A stretch of DNA of 64,000 nucleotides from Pedobacter chinensis (GCF_003339865.1 NZ_QPKV01000006.1:1-64000), one strand, 5' to 3'; positions 37,101 through 45,490 are shown, counted from the first letter of the stretch. Made by a program: numbers and translations. Notes: generated by a model from the letters alone, not told the origin.

Positions 37101-38591
37101 CTTTTATCGCAAAAGCTGGCTGGTTTTACCAAAGGTGAGGCCGATGTTTTGCGTAAGGCAATGGGTAAGAAACAGAAAGACGTTCTGGATAAGATGAAAC
37201 CTAAATTTGTAAAGCAGGCGGCTGAAAAAGGGCATGATGCATCAATTTTAGAGAAAATCTGGAAAGATTGGGAAGCATTTGCTTCTTATGCGTTTAACAA
37301 ATCACACTCCACTTGTTATGCATGGATTGCTTACCAAACTGCATATCTGAAAGCACATTACCCGGCAGAATACATGGCCGCTGTGCTTTCCAACAACATG
37401 AGCGATATTAAACAGGTGGCTTTCTTCATGGAAGAATGTCGCCAAATGGGTGTTGTGGTACTGGGCCCTGATGTTAACGAATCTGATTTGAAGTTTTCTG
37501 TAAATGGAAAGGGCGAGGTTCGTTTTGGCATGTCGGCAGTTAAAGGTGTAGGTGAAAAGGCGGTAGAAAGTATTATTGAAGAAAGATTGGAAAACGGCCC
37601 ATATGCTTCGGTTTATGATTTTGCAAAACGCTCTAACACCCGTATTGTAAATAAAAAAGCTTACGAGAGTTTTGTTTACAGCGGTGCTTTTGATGCTTTT
37701 GGTGGGCATAGAGCGCAATATTTTTATATCGGTCCGAACGATAAAATGAACGGCATTGAGAAGATCATCAAATTCGCCAATGATTTTCAGAATAATGAAA
37801 GTACTTCACAAGCTTCGTTATTCGGGGGTTCGAAAGCTGATTTAATTTTGGAGCCAACTTTACCTGTTTCGCCAGAATGGGCATTAATGGATCGATTGAA
37901 ATACGAAAAGGATGCTATTGGAATTTTCCTTTCTGGCCACCCATTAGATAATTATAAGCTAGAACTCGACCGATTCTGTACGCATAGTGTAAAACAACTC
38001 AGTATCATTAACAAAGTGAGAATGGGCGATTCTAATGAAGAAATTTTAGCTGAATTTGATAAGCTGAAAAACCGTGAGCTTTGTGTAGGTGGGTTAGTGG
38101 TTTCAGCATCGCAAAGAATTACGAAAACAGGAAAACCATTCGGCACATTTGTTTTTGAAGATTATGATGATGCCTGTGAAATGGCTTTGTTTGGTGAAGA
38201 TTTTTTGAAGTTCAAATCGTTTTTAACAGAGGGATATTTCTTGCAGATCAGGGGCCGGGTTGGTGAACGTTTTGGTAAGGCCGGAGATTGGGAATTCAAA
38301 ATCACAGCAATTAATTTAATGTCTGAATTAAGGGATAAATTAGCAAAGAGTTTAACAATTCAGGTGCCGATAGAACGTGTTAATGATGAGTTAATGCGTG
38401 AGATTGAAACCATATTAGCAGACAATAAGGCAAATTCTGACCAACAAAACTGTCAACTTAACTTTGCGGTTTTTGATAGTGAAAAGCAAATTATGTTAGA
38501 TTTGCCATCAAAGAATTTAAAAATAAATCCCAACAATAAGTTCTTAGAACAATTAGTAGGATTGAATGTTGTAAATTATAAGCTTAATTAA
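34158..38591 (+). CDS. dnaE: DNA polymerase III alpha subunit with N-terminal proofreading exonuclease
   Basis: This 1477-residue replicative polymerase has an extra DEDDh exonuclease at about 1-190: FDTETTG with Asp6/Glu8, QNVGFDVN near 100, and HNATADVEAT near 170. The PHP domain begins near 261 (VHLHNHTQFSVLQ). The C-family palm follows with GPGRGSAAGS (about 647) and PDIDIDFDD (about 688), then fingers, the HhH region (VKGVGEKAV), and a C-terminal OB domain (about 1310-1400). E. coli uses a separate epsilon subunit for proofreading; here the two are in one chain. The upstream start at 34110 lacks family-like residues, so 34158 was chosen. Confidence 0.93.
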   Translation: MYLIFDTETTGLPRNYNAPITDTDNWPRCIQIAWQLHDEMGRMVEHQDYLVKPEGFNIPYDAERIHGISTELATEQGIALQEVLEKFNIALSKSKFIVGQNVGFDVNIMGCEFHRFGVENRMAEMPILDTCTEVTAELLKLPGGRGGKFKLPTLTELHSYLFGVPFNEAHNATADVEATTRCFLELIKKEVFKKEELLVDAEYFPRFREFNPGSIPAFGIPHVNLKSASDEIRKRLQKTEGGGVSKQELAENKEELAAATFVHLHNHTQFSVLQSTISIPALVKAAAAQKMPAVAMTDHANMMGAFHFVNAVLNHNKAAEAKNAEAIEAGQRPTEVVMTPIVGVEFFVCDNHLDRTAKDNGYQMVLLAKNKKGYHNLAKMSSIAYTKGFYYVPRIDKQVIEQYKDDIIVLSGNLSGEISNKILNLGENQAEEALLWWKSRFGNDFYIEVMRHHQEDEDRVNESLISLAKKHEVKLVATNNTYYINKKDANAHDILLCVKDGEKQATPIGRGRGYRYGLPNQEYYFKSGDEMKALFTDLPEAILNIQEIVDKIETYKLAREVLLPKFEIPSEFLVAEDEVDGGKRGENKFLRHLTYEGAKIRYGELTPEVTERLDFELATIEKTGYPGYFLIVQDFIAEARRRDVSVGPGRGSAAGSVVAYCLWITNIDPIKYDLLFERFLNPDRVSMPDIDIDFDDEGRGRVMEYVINKYGSSQVAQIITYGTMAAKSSIRDTARVLDLPLFEADKIAKLIPNMKLAKIFNLDEKTLKEALRPDEYERVQELKAMGALKDLSAETIQQAQVLEGSLRNTGIHACGVIITPDDITNFVPVATAKDSDLYVTQFDNSVVESAGLLKMDFLGLKTLTLIKDTVKLVKKRHGILLDPDTFPIDDVMTYELFQRGETIGIFQYESPGMQKYMKELKPTVFDDLIAMNALYRPGPMEYIPSFVRRKNGEEEIKYDLDACEEYLKETYGITVYQEQVMLLSQKLAGFTKGEADVLRKAMGKKQKDVLDKMKPKFVKQAAEKGHDASILEKIWKDWEAFASYAFNKSHSTCYAWIAYQTAYLKAHYPAEYMAAVLSNNMSDIKQVAFFMEECRQMGVVVLGPDVNESDLKFSVNGKGEVRFGMSAVKGVGEKAVESIIEERLENGPYASVYDFAKRSNTRIVNKKAYESFVYSGAFDAFGGHRAQYFYIGPNDKMNGIEKIIKFANDFQNNESTSQASLFGGSKADLILEPTLPVSPEWALMDRLKYEKDAIGIFLSGHPLDNYKLELDRFCTHSVKQLSIINKVRMGDSNEEILAEFDKLKNRELCVGGLVVSASQRITKTGKPFGTFVFEDYDDACEMALFGEDFLKFKSFLTEGYFLQIRGRVGERFGKAGDWEFKITAINLMSELRDKLAKSLTIQVPIERVNDELMREIETILADNKANSDQQNCQLNFAVFDSEKQIMLDLPSKNLKINPNNKFLEQLVGLNVVNYKLN

Positions 38592-38654
38592 GGTAGAAGG
38601 CGAAAGGTTAAAGCTCCAAACCCTCTGCCCTTATATTTTCCAACCTTCTACCTT
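38590..38654 (+). terminator. Inverted repeat after dnaE
   Basis: AAGGTAGAAGG pairs with CCTTCTACCTT, separated by a 43-nt loop holding further partial inverted repeats (GGTTAAAG type). It is placed as a dnaE terminator but has no T-tract, and it may equally be a dispersed palindrome. Confidence 0.4.
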
Positions 38655-38673
38655 GAAGCCTTTAACCTCAAAG

Positions 38674-38692
38674 TAATGTCAAATTGACATTA
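38674..38692. promoter_or_regulatory. Palindromic site upstream of trxA
   Basis: TAATGTCAA and TTGACATTA flank one central A, a perfect 19-bp palindrome 30 bp upstream of the -7 box of trxA. It looks like a repressor or activator operator. No regulator gene is next to it. Confidence 0.4.
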
Positions 38693-38721
38693 CACTGTTA
38701 GTGGCATTACAATTGAATACA

Positions 38722-38729
38722 TATATTTG
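38722..38729 (+). promoter_or_regulatory. -7 box of trxA
   Basis: TATATTTG fits TAnnTTTG and lies 19 bp before the trxA ATG. A -33 element at normal spacing is not obvious. Confidence 0.5.
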
Positions 38730-38748
38730 AACATAAAAAAAATTAATT

Positions 38749-39069
38749 ATGGCATTAGAAATCACAGATGCAAACTTCGAGGAGCTTGTATTAAAATCAG
38801 ATAAACCCGTATTAGTAGATTTTTGGGCAGAGTGGTGTGGCCCTTGTCGCATGGTAGGACCAGTTGTAGAGGAAATCGCTAAAGAATATGATGGTAAAGC
38901 AGTTGTAGGAAAAGTGAATGTTGATAACAATCCTCAAATTTCTATGCAGTTTGGTATTCGTAACATTCCAGCTTTATTATACTTTAAAGATGGTCAGGTT
39001 GTTGACAAGCAAGTTGGCGCTGTTCCAAAATCAGTATTGGCAGAAAAATTAAATAAGCAAATTGCTTAA
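38749..39069 (+). CDS. trxA: Thioredoxin
   Basis: This 106-residue protein has the canonical fold and the active-site motif WCGPC (Cys30 and Cys33). The cis-proline site is near NIPALLYF. It reduces disulfides in the cytoplasm, with thioredoxin reductase encoded elsewhere. It has its own promoter-like -7 box, an upstream palindrome, and a terminator. Confidence 0.97.
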   Translation: MALEITDANFEELVLKSDKPVLVDFWAEWCGPCRMVGPVVEEIAKEYDGKAVVGKVNVDNNPQISMQFGIRNIPALLYFKDGQVVDKQVGAVPKSVLAEKLNKQIA

Positions 39070-39137
39070 AAAGAGCATAGATTAAGAGGTTGAAGGTGTA
39101 AGGTCAATTCCAAACATAAACCTCACTAACATATTAC

Positions 39138-39172
39138 AAAACCTGAGTTCAATTATTGGATTCAGGTTTTTT
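39138..39172 (+). terminator. Terminator of trxA
   Basis: AAACCTGA pairs with TCAGGTTT, the stem being continued by TTCAA/TTGGA wobble pairs, and is followed by a T-run. Confidence 0.75.
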
Positions 39173-39218
39173 TATGCAGAAATATTTTTGTTTCTTTAAT
39201 TAAAATCAATTTACTCCT

Positions 39219-40427
39219 ATGAACCTATTCACTAACAAAACATTAGGTATTTTATTAGCAGCATTTGCAATAAACTGTGCAAATATAGTTTGTGTTTCAG
39301 GACAAAGTCCGGTAGAAACCAATGATCCAACTGCCGATTTCAAACCTGCTTTTGAAGGGCAAACCCGTGTTGCAGGTGTTAAAACTAAAACTCCATTGGA
39401 TATTTCCATTATAAATGGAAAATTAGAAAATCCCTGGGCAATTTCTGTACTTCCAAATGGAGGTTTCTTAATTACTCAAAAACAAGGAACTATGGTAATT
39501 CTTACAGCTGATGGTAAGTTGAGTAAAAAAATAACAGGATTGCCTAAAGTTGATGCTTCCGGACAAGGAGGCTTGCTGGATGTTACTTTAGACCCTGATT
39601 TTGCTAAAAACAGGATGGTTTATTGGGCTTATTCAGAACCACAGGATAAAGGCGTTTTACTTGCAATAGCAAAAGGAAAGTTATCTGCAGATGAAACCAG
39701 GATAGAAAACCAAAAAGTTATTTACCGAGCTACGCCAGCGCATACTGGTAAGCTTCAATATGGTTCCAGAATTGTTTTTGATAAGAACGGAAATCTTTTT
39801 GTAAGCACAGGCGAACGTTCAGATCGGGAAATCAGAATTCAGGCACAATATTTAAACTCATCACTTGGAAAAATTCTTCATTTAACAACAGATGGGAAGC
39901 CTGTTCCCAATGGACCTTTTGCAGGTAAGGCAGATGCAAGGCCGGAAATTTATGCTTACGGACTTCGTAATCCTGATGGATTAGCGATCAACCCACAAAC
40001 CGGTGATTTATGGGAAGCAGAATTTGGACCAAGAGGTGGTGATGAAGTTAATATCATTAAACCTGGGAAAAACTATGGCTGGCCAATTATTACTTATGGA
40101 ATAGAATATAGTGGCAAAAAAGTTGGCGATGGGATTCAACAAAAGGAAGGAATGGAACAACCCGTTTATTACTGGAATCCGGTAATTTCTCCAGGTTCAA
40201 TGGCATTTTATAACAGCAATGTTATTCCAGAATGGAAAGGCAACTTGTTTGTTGCCGGATTAAGTGGCTCGCACATTAGCCGATTGGTTATCAAAGACAA
40301 TAAAATTGTTGGCGAAGAACGGTTATTAGCGGGTAAAGGAGAACGTTTCCGCGATTTAGTAGAGAAAGATGGTGTTTTTTATGTGGTAACCGATAATGGA
40401 AATCTTTACCGAATAGCGAAAAAGTAA
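39219..40427 (+). CDS. PQQ-dependent aldose sugar dehydrogenase-like protein
   Basis: This 402-residue secreted protein has a signal peptide (about 1-28) and the six-bladed GSDH beta-propeller: LENPWAISVLPNGGFLITQK, then GQGGLLDVTLDPDFAKNRMV, GSRIVFDKNGNLFVSTGERS and EAEFGPRGGDEVNIIKPGKN. His in THAPAHTGKLQYG-like position (ATPAHTGKLQYGS) fits the catalytic base. The family (YliI/Asd) oxidises aldoses with PQQ in the periplasm. Whether the host makes or takes up PQQ is unknown. Confidence 0.9.
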   Translation: MNLFTNKTLGILLAAFAINCANIVCVSGQSPVETNDPTADFKPAFEGQTRVAGVKTKTPLDISIINGKLENPWAISVLPNGGFLITQKQGTMVILTADGKLSKKITGLPKVDASGQGGLLDVTLDPDFAKNRMVYWAYSEPQDKGVLLAIAKGKLSADETRIENQKVIYRATPAHTGKLQYGSRIVFDKNGNLFVSTGERSDREIRIQAQYLNSSLGKILHLTTDGKPVPNGPFAGKADARPEIYAYGLRNPDGLAINPQTGDLWEAEFGPRGGDEVNIIKPGKNYGWPIITYGIEYSGKKVGDGIQQKEGMEQPVYYWNPVISPGSMAFYNSNVIPEWKGNLFVAGLSGSHISRLVIKDNKIVGEERLLAGKGERFRDLVEKDGVFYVVTDNGNLYRIAKK

Positions 40428-40438
40428 ATAGAACCTAA

Positions 40439-40480
40439 CAAGAAGCCCGGATTTGAATTTTCAAATCCGGGCTTCTTGCT
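40439..40480. terminator. Strong bidirectional terminator
   Basis: A perfect 18-bp arm CAAGAAGCCCGGATTTGA pairs with its complement over a 4-nt loop (ATTT). It lies between the convergent sugar dehydrogenase gene and a minus-strand membrane protein gene. Confidence 0.8.
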
Positions 40481-40501
40481 TAATAACGCTATGATAGTTA
40501 C

Positions 40502-40933
40502 TTAGTATTTAGTAGCTATGCTGCTTATTCTGATAAATTTGGATAATATCCTGTTCATCCAGATGTATAGCAGGGTAAATAAAATACTTCCAACATAAAT
40601 ACCTGAATTAACAGGCTTCTGATAAAATCCGAATAAATACCCCACTTGTAAGATTGTTAATAAACAAAAAAAAATACCTATTGATGTCAGGATGGAATTA
40701 ATAAACTTCCTGAATTTAGGTAAGTCTATATCTTCTGGTTTTTGCATTGGTAAATTTCTGGTGGCATGGATAAAGAAGATGACCAAAACAAAAATAAAGC
40801 TGAAAAGATTGGTAACATTTTCCGTTTTAAAAACTTTAATAATCTCTATAATCAGCGTTGCTGAAGCTCCTGTAGTTGTTATGAGACTTAAAAATACGAT
40901 AAAACTTAATAAGCGATAATTTTTTTTATTCAT
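40502..40933 (-). CDS. Small membrane protein, unknown function
   Basis: The 143-residue protein has four predicted helices: about 6-25 (LLSFIVFLSLITTTGASATL), 38-57, 78-100 and 107-125. No charged motif or cofactor site is seen. The start at 40933 (MNKKNYRL) was chosen over one at 40975, which would add a leader overlapping the promoter region of the divergent DUF58 gene. The family is unknown to me. Confidence 0.65.
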   Translation of the reverse strand: MNKKNYRLLSFIVFLSLITTTGASATLIIEIIKVFKTENVTNLFSFIFVLVIFFIHATRNLPMQKPEDIDLPKFRKFINSILTSIGIFFCLLTILQVGYLFGFYQKPVNSGIYVGSILFTLLYIWMNRILSKFIRISSIATKY

Positions 40934-41013
40934 GAGGTTTAATTTTGCAGCCGCAAAGTATAAAAAGGGTTTCAAAGAATAAAGATTGAACAGATATTTT
41001 ATAGATTTACGTT

Positions 41014-41931
41014 ATGCAGACTATAAACTACGGAAATGAAACCAGCTACGGTAACCTTGAGCTATTGGCCCAACAAGTGGTTGAAGGATTTATTACCGGA
41101 TTACATAAGAGTCCTTTTCATGGTTTTTCGGTTGAATTTGCTGAACATCGACAGTATAACAATGGCGATAATGTTAAAAATATCGATTGGAAGCTTTACG
41201 CCAAAACCGATAAACTTTACAGTAAAAGATTCGAAGAAGAAACCAATCTTCGTTGCCAGTTTGTAATTGATGTTTCTTCATCAATGTATTTCCCTGAACC
41301 TAAAAGCAATAAACTTACCTTCTCGATTCAGGCAGTGGCATCGTTAATGTATTTGCTTAGAAAACAACGCGATGCTTTTGGCTTAAGCTTATTTACAGAA
41401 GAAATTCTGCTCAATTCTCCGGCTAAATCTACCACGGCACATCAAAAGTATTTGTTTACGCAGCTTGAAGATTTATTGCACAAGCCAAAAGTTAATGCAC
41501 AAACTAATTTGAGTGAGGCTTTACATCAGGTTGCTGAGCTTATTCATAAGCGTTCTCTTGTGATTATTTTTAGCGATTTATTTAATACACAAACCAGTTC
41601 TGAAAAAACGGATCAATTTTTTGATGCGCTGCAGCATTTGAAATTCAACAAGCACGAAGTGGTGGTTTTTAATGTAGTTGATCAATCAAAAGAAGTTAAT
41701 TTCGAATTTGAAAACCGTCCTTATCAGTTTATCGATATGGAAACAGGCGATATGATTAAGGTGCATACCAATCAGGTAAAAGATAACTATACAGCGGCAG
41801 TTTCAAGGTACAGGCAACAAATTGCATTGAAATGTGCACAGTATAAAATTGACCTCGTTGATGCTGATATGAATGAAGGATTTTATCCGGTTCTTCAATC
41901 ATATTTAATTAAACGACAGAAATTAGGTTAA
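41014..41931 (+). CDS. DUF58 protein with von Willebrand A-like fold
   Basis: This 305-residue cytoplasmic protein has the DUF58 signature GFSVEFAEHRQYNNGDNVKN followed by IDWKLYAKTD (about 44-72). A vWA-like region begins at VIDVSSSM (about 89-96), with the metal site DxSxS intact. DUF58 proteins usually travel with MoxR ATPases and vWA/TPR partners in Bacteroidota (BatA-like operons). No MoxR gene is next to it here. The function is probably assembly or chaperoning of envelope complexes. That is an inference from the family. Confidence 0.87.
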   Translation: MQTINYGNETSYGNLELLAQQVVEGFITGLHKSPFHGFSVEFAEHRQYNNGDNVKNIDWKLYAKTDKLYSKRFEEETNLRCQFVIDVSSSMYFPEPKSNKLTFSIQAVASLMYLLRKQRDAFGLSLFTEEILLNSPAKSTTAHQKYLFTQLEDLLHKPKVNAQTNLSEALHQVAELIHKRSLVIIFSDLFNTQTSSEKTDQFFDALQHLKFNKHEVVVFNVVDQSKEVNFEFENRPYQFIDMETGDMIKVHTNQVKDNYTAAVSRYRQQIALKCAQYKIDLVDADMNEGFYPVLQSYLIKRQKLG

Positions 41932-42008
41932 GTCTTTGATATCTTAATGACAAACAACCAGCGTCTCCTAACTGTTAAAGTAAAAAGATTTAATTTAAAA
42001 CCGAAGAT

Positions 42009-42470
42009 ATGTTAGAAAAAGGCGTAAAAGCACCCAATTTTGAATTGAATGCTACTCCTGATCAAAAAATAAAACTCAAAGATTTTCTTGGTAAAAATGT
42101 AATACTTGCTTTTTATCCGGCAGATTGGAGCCCTGTTTGTAGTGACCAAATGGCACTTTATAATGAAATGCTCAAATACTTCACTAAGCATGATGCTCAA
42201 ATATTTGGAGTTTCTGTGGATAGTGTCTGGTGTCATCTGGCGTTCGAAAAAGATAGAAAGCTACATTTCCCTTTACTGGCCGATTTTGAACCAAAAGGAG
42301 CGGTATCAAAAGCTTATGGCGTTTATGATGAAAAGCTGGGCGAAAGTAAAAGGGCGCTTTTCGTCATTGATAAAGAAGGAAAAATCGTCTGGAGTTATCT
42401 GTCTCCAACTGCTGTAAATCCTGGCGCTGATGGGATTTTGGAAGCATTAGAAGCGTTGGATAAAAAATAA
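42009..42470 (+). CDS. Peroxiredoxin (AhpE/thiol-specific antioxidant-like)
   Basis: This 153-residue thioredoxin-fold peroxidase has the peroxidatic Cys44 in PADWSPVCSDQ. The usual PxxxTxxC is here PADWSPVC. Another Cys75 (SVDSVWCHLAF) could be resolving. It reduces hydrogen peroxide and organic peroxides in the cytoplasm. It is followed after 5 bp by a DsbA-like gene, forming an operon of two redox proteins. Confidence 0.9.
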   Translation: MLEKGVKAPNFELNATPDQKIKLKDFLGKNVILAFYPADWSPVCSDQMALYNEMLKYFTKHDAQIFGVSVDSVWCHLAFEKDRKLHFPLLADFEPKGAVSKAYGVYDEKLGESKRALFVIDKEGKIVWSYLSPTAVNPGADGILEALEALDKK

Positions 42471-42475
42471 AAACA

Positions 42476-42994
42476 ATGAGTACACTAAAACCTGAGGTAA
42501 ATAGTAAGGATCATGTACAAGGTTCTGATTCTGCATCAATAACTATTGTTGAGTTTGGTGATTATCAATGTCCATATTGTGGAGATGCCTATCCAATAAT
42601 AAAAGAAATTCAAGATGCTTTTGGTAATCAGATCAAATTTGTGTTTCGCAATTTTCCTTTGCAAAAATCGCACGAACTGGCTTATCCGGCTGCAATTGCA
42701 GCTGAAGCCGCCGCTTTACAAGATAAATTTTGGGAAATGCATGATGCAATCTATGAAAATCAATACCGTTTAACTGATCAGCTTTTTAATGAACTGGCTG
42801 AAAAAATTGGCTTGAATACTGAACAATTCCAAGAAGATTCTTTATCAGATGAAATTAAACAAAAAGTTGAAGATGACTTTGAAAGTGGTGTTAGAAGCGG
42901 CGTAAACGGCACTCCATCTTTTTATGTTAATGGAACTAAATTTGATGGAGGCGCTACCGATCTTTATCAAATGTTAAAGGAAAGTACAGAATAA
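42476..42994 (+). CDS. DsbA-like thiol oxidoreductase
   Basis: This 172-residue protein has a thioredoxin-fold domain with an inserted helical part and the active site CPYC (Cys32/Cys35 in FGDYQCPYCGDAYP). The cis-proline motif is GVNGTPSFYVNG. No signal peptide is present, which differs from true periplasmic DsbA, so it may act in the cytoplasm, perhaps with the peroxiredoxin gene 5 bp upstream. Confidence 0.88.
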   Translation: MSTLKPEVNSKDHVQGSDSASITIVEFGDYQCPYCGDAYPIIKEIQDAFGNQIKFVFRNFPLQKSHELAYPAAIAAEAAALQDKFWEMHDAIYENQYRLTDQLFNELAEKIGLNTEQFQEDSLSDEIKQKVEDDFESGVRSGVNGTPSFYVNGTKFDGGATDLYQMLKESTE

Positions 42995-43006
42995 CAGCAT
43001 AAAAAA

Positions 43007-43034
43007 ACCTCATGCATTTTGCAATACATGAGGT
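43007..43034. terminator. Hairpin after the redox operon
   Basis: ACCTCATG pairs with CATGAGGT across a 12-nt loop. A T-tract follows only on the minus strand (A-run at 43001-43007 on the plus), so its use as terminator of the plus-strand operon is uncertain. Confidence 0.45.
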
Positions 43035-43335
43035 ATCAGATAAGGGTAACCGGAAAACTAAAAAACTAATTATGAGTTTTTAGAATTTAACAAAACGGAA
43101 ATCGCTTCTTATGTTTCGTTATCTCAAAGGTGCATTTCAATTATGAAGTTTTAGTGAAGAAGATTCATATCTGTATTCTGCTAAACAGTCAAATACTGTT
43201 GTGATTACGTTTAGAGGGAAAAAGTTCCTGAAAATGTGATGTTAACAACGTAACGGCAAAAGTAAGTTTATACTGCAAAATGTTGGAAATATAGAATAAC
43301 TTCAATTAACATTGGTTTCAAAAAATCAGCCCTTA
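43035..43335. other. AT-rich gap before the toxin-antitoxin pair
   Basis: No frame, hairpin or repeat of note is seen in this stretch of about 300 bp. Confidence 0.5.
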
Positions 43336-43338
43336 AAA

Positions 43339-43356
43339 GTTGTATTATAAGACAAC
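43339..43356. promoter_or_regulatory. Operator-like inverted repeat upstream of toxin-antitoxin genes
   Basis: GTTGTATTATAAGACAAC is a palindrome with one mismatched pair in the inner arms. It lies 22 bp before the toxin ATG, next to a -7-like TACCTTTA (43363-43370). This is where a HigA-type antitoxin would bind to repress its own operon. Confidence 0.45.
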
Positions 43357-43377
43357 CTTCATTACCTTTATGCCAAT

Positions 43378-43725
43378 ATGAAAAATGAGAAAATACGACA
43401 GGTATTTTTGTACAAAGATTATTTCTCTGATTTTTATGAAAAGCAAAAACAGAAAGTAAAAGAAAAAATCGTTTGGACACTTAGAGTAATTGAAACGATA
43501 TCACAAGTTCCTACAGAATACTTGAAACATCTTGAAGGAACGGATGGCTTGTATGAAATCAGGGTTCAGTCAGGACGCGACATCTTTAGGATTTTTTGTT
43601 TTTTTGATGAAGGAAAATTAGTTGTATTAGCAAATGGTTTTCAGAAGAAAACACAGAAAACGCCAAAACAGGAAATTGAAAAAGCATTAAAAATAAAAGA
43701 AGAATATGAAAACGGTAAAAAATAA
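43378..43725 (+). CDS. HigB/RelE-like toxin (Gp49-like)
   Basis: This 115-residue basic protein has the RelE/HigB fold signature: [40 protein letters not shown], then [20 protein letters not shown] and a lysine-rich helix ([20 protein letters not shown]). The family cuts mRNA at the ribosome. The antitoxin gene overlaps its end by 20 bp, in the toxin-first order typical of HigBA. It is an ordinary member by length. Confidence 0.87.
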   Translation: MKNEKIRQVFLYKDYFSDFYEKQKQKVKEKIVWTLRVIETISQVPTEYLKHLEGTDGLYEIRVQSGRDIFRIFCFFDEGKLVVLANGFQKKTQKTPKQEIEKALKIKEEYENGKK

Positions 43726-44014
43726 AGACTTGAAATCTCTTGACCAATTTGTTGATGAACAATATGGTAAAAAGGGGACTAAAAAACGTGATATCTTTGA
43801 AAAAGGATACGAAGAGTTTAAACTTGGTTTTATTTTGCAACAGGCACGTCTTGAAATGGGGATGACACAAGAAGAACTTGCCGAAAAAGTCGGTACAAAC
43901 AAAGGTTACATTTCACGAATTGAAAACAACATTAAAGACATTCGCATTTCGACACTACAAAGAATCATCGAAAAGGGGTTTGGAGGACATTTAGAATTAG
44001 CAATAAAAATATAA
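43706..44014 (+). CDS. HigA-like XRE-family antitoxin
   Basis: This 102-residue protein has a Cro/C1-type helix-turn-helix at about 48-95: [20 protein letters not shown] then [20 protein letters not shown]. The N-terminal half is helical and charged and probably wraps the toxin. It binds its own operator and neutralises the toxin. The 20-bp overlap with the toxin gene supports translational coupling. Confidence 0.87.
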   Translation: MKTVKNKDLKSLDQFVDEQYGKKGTKKRDIFEKGYEEFKLGFILQQARLEMGMTQEELAEKVGTNKGYISRIENNIKDIRISTLQRIIEKGFGGHLELAIKI

Positions 44015-44030
44015 TACATTTTGTTAAAAA

Positions 44031-44142
44031 GGCTTTGTGAAATGATGGATCACGGATTTCTAGTGAACAGAAGTGCTGGAATGACCAGTAGTAATTCTAT
44101 TAAATTTCAATCAACGCTAAAAATCCGTAACTTCACAAAGCC
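44031..44142. repeat. Long imperfect inverted-repeat element of about 112 bp
   Basis: GGCTTTGTGAA (44031-44041) pairs with TTCACAAAGCC (44132-44142), and inner CGGATTT (44053-44059) pairs with AAATCCG (44121-44127). The left side has 7 extra bases between the two blocks. On the minus strand the outer arm is followed by TTTTTAAC, so it may also end the hppD transcript. It looks like a small non-coding mobile or palindromic element. Confidence 0.5.
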
Positions 44143-44224
44143 CCTGCCATTATAAGAAATAAAATTTCGATAAAAATTTTAATGTGCTCATTTTACGATA
44201 ACCTTTTCCATTAATTTGAATAGA

Positions 44225-45355
44225 TTAAAGATTCCCTCTCAATTCCTGTTCACGCTCTAAGGATTCAAATAAAGCTTTAAAATTCCCTGCTCCAAAACTT
44301 TGTGCACCCTTACGCTGAATAATTTCGAAGAATAAAGTAGGGCGATCCTCAACAGGTTTGGTAAATATTTGAAGTAAATAACCTTCTTCATCACAATCAA
44401 CTAAAATTCCTAAACTTTCCAATAAAGAGATTTCTTCATCAATTTTACCAACACGCTCAGGCATCATATCATAATAAGCTTCGGGTGGCGCACTTAAAAA
44501 TTCCACACCTCGGGATTTTAATTCCTTAACGGTTTTTACGATGTCTTTTGTTGCTACGGCAATATGCTGTACGCCTTCACCTTCATAATATTCCAGGTAT
44601 TCTTCAATTTGCGATTTCTTTTTGCCCTCTGCGGGTTCATTAATCGGAAATTTAGAATAGCCGTTACCATTGCTCATTACTTTGCTCATCAATGCAGAAT
44701 ATTCAGTGTTGATTTGTTTATCATCGAAAGAGAGGATATTTACAAAGCCCATTACATCTTCATACCACTGTACGGCTTCATTCATGCGATTCCAGCCCAC
44801 ATTTCCAACACAATGATCAATATAAAGAAGTCCTGCATCAGCAGGATTGTAGTCGCACTCCCAATTACGGTAACCAGGCATAAATGTTCCGTTGTAGTTT
44901 TTACGTTCAATGAACATGTGAACCGTTTCCCCATAGGTATAAATCCCGCTCATCCTAACCTCGCCATTTTCATCTGTTAAGGTTTTGGGTTCCATATAAG
45001 GTTTTGCACCACGTTTTGTTGTTTCTTCAAATGCACTGTAAGCATCATCTACCCAAAGTGCCAGTACTTTAACACCATCTCCATGCTTTTTCACATGTTC
45101 TGAAATCGGATGGTCTGATTTCAAAGCGGTGGTTAAAATTAATCTGATTTTTCCTTGTTGTAATACATACGAAGCCCGATCACGAACTCCGGTTTCAGGG
45201 CCTGCATAGGCTAAACTCTGAAAACCAAATGCGGTTTTATAATAATGAGCTGCCTGTTTAGCATTTCCTACATAAAATTCAATGTAATCTGTTCCGTTTA
45301 TAGGCAGAAAATCCTGTGCTTTAGATATTTTTTCTGCGAATGTTAGTGTTTCCAT
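44225..45355 (-). CDS. hppD: 4-hydroxyphenylpyruvate dioxygenase
   Basis: This 376-residue enzyme has two vicinal-oxygen-chelate domains. The iron ligands are visible: His in LLYIDHCVGNVGW, His in GVQHIAVATKDIV, and Glu in LFFEIIQRKG. It turns 4-hydroxyphenylpyruvate into homogentisate, the second step of tyrosine breakdown. hmgA lies upstream on the same strand but is separated by 416 bp filled with repeats. The length fits the family. Confidence 0.95.
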   Translation of the reverse strand: METLTFAEKISKAQDFLPINGTDYIEFYVGNAKQAAHYYKTAFGFQSLAYAGPETGVRDRASYVLQQGKIRLILTTALKSDHPISEHVKKHGDGVKVLALWVDDAYSAFEETTKRGAKPYMEPKTLTDENGEVRMSGIYTYGETVHMFIERKNYNGTFMPGYRNWECDYNPADAGLLYIDHCVGNVGWNRMNEAVQWYEDVMGFVNILSFDDKQINTEYSALMSKVMSNGNGYSKFPINEPAEGKKKSQIEEYLEYYEGEGVQHIAVATKDIVKTVKELKSRGVEFLSAPPEAYYDMMPERVGKIDEEISLLESLGILVDCDEEGYLLQIFTKPVEDRPTLFFEIIQRKGAQSFGAGNFKALFESLEREQELRGNL

Positions 45356-45363
45356 ATTTTTTT

Positions 45364-45450
45364 GATAGTTCGGAATCCGAAGTCGGATGGCCGAAGATTA
45401 AGTTTTTAAAGTCCGAAGTCGGGTGTCCGAAGTCGGAAGATTTTATTTCA
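45364..45450. repeat. CCGAAGTCGG motif cluster in the hppD leader
   Basis: TCCGAAGTCGG or a close variant occurs four times within about 75 bp, upstream of the hppD start on its coding side. The same sequence in the opposite orientation is part of the 61-bp units next to it, so the cluster can pair with the array. Confidence 0.6.
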
Positions 45451-45490
45451 AATTATACAAATGTTAATCAATGTGTTATTTTAACTTTAT

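Noticed and set aside
43586..43902. Minus-strand frames across the toxin-antitoxin genes
   Set aside because: They are antisense shadows with high F/S content. The plus-strand pair matches HigB/HigA-type families.
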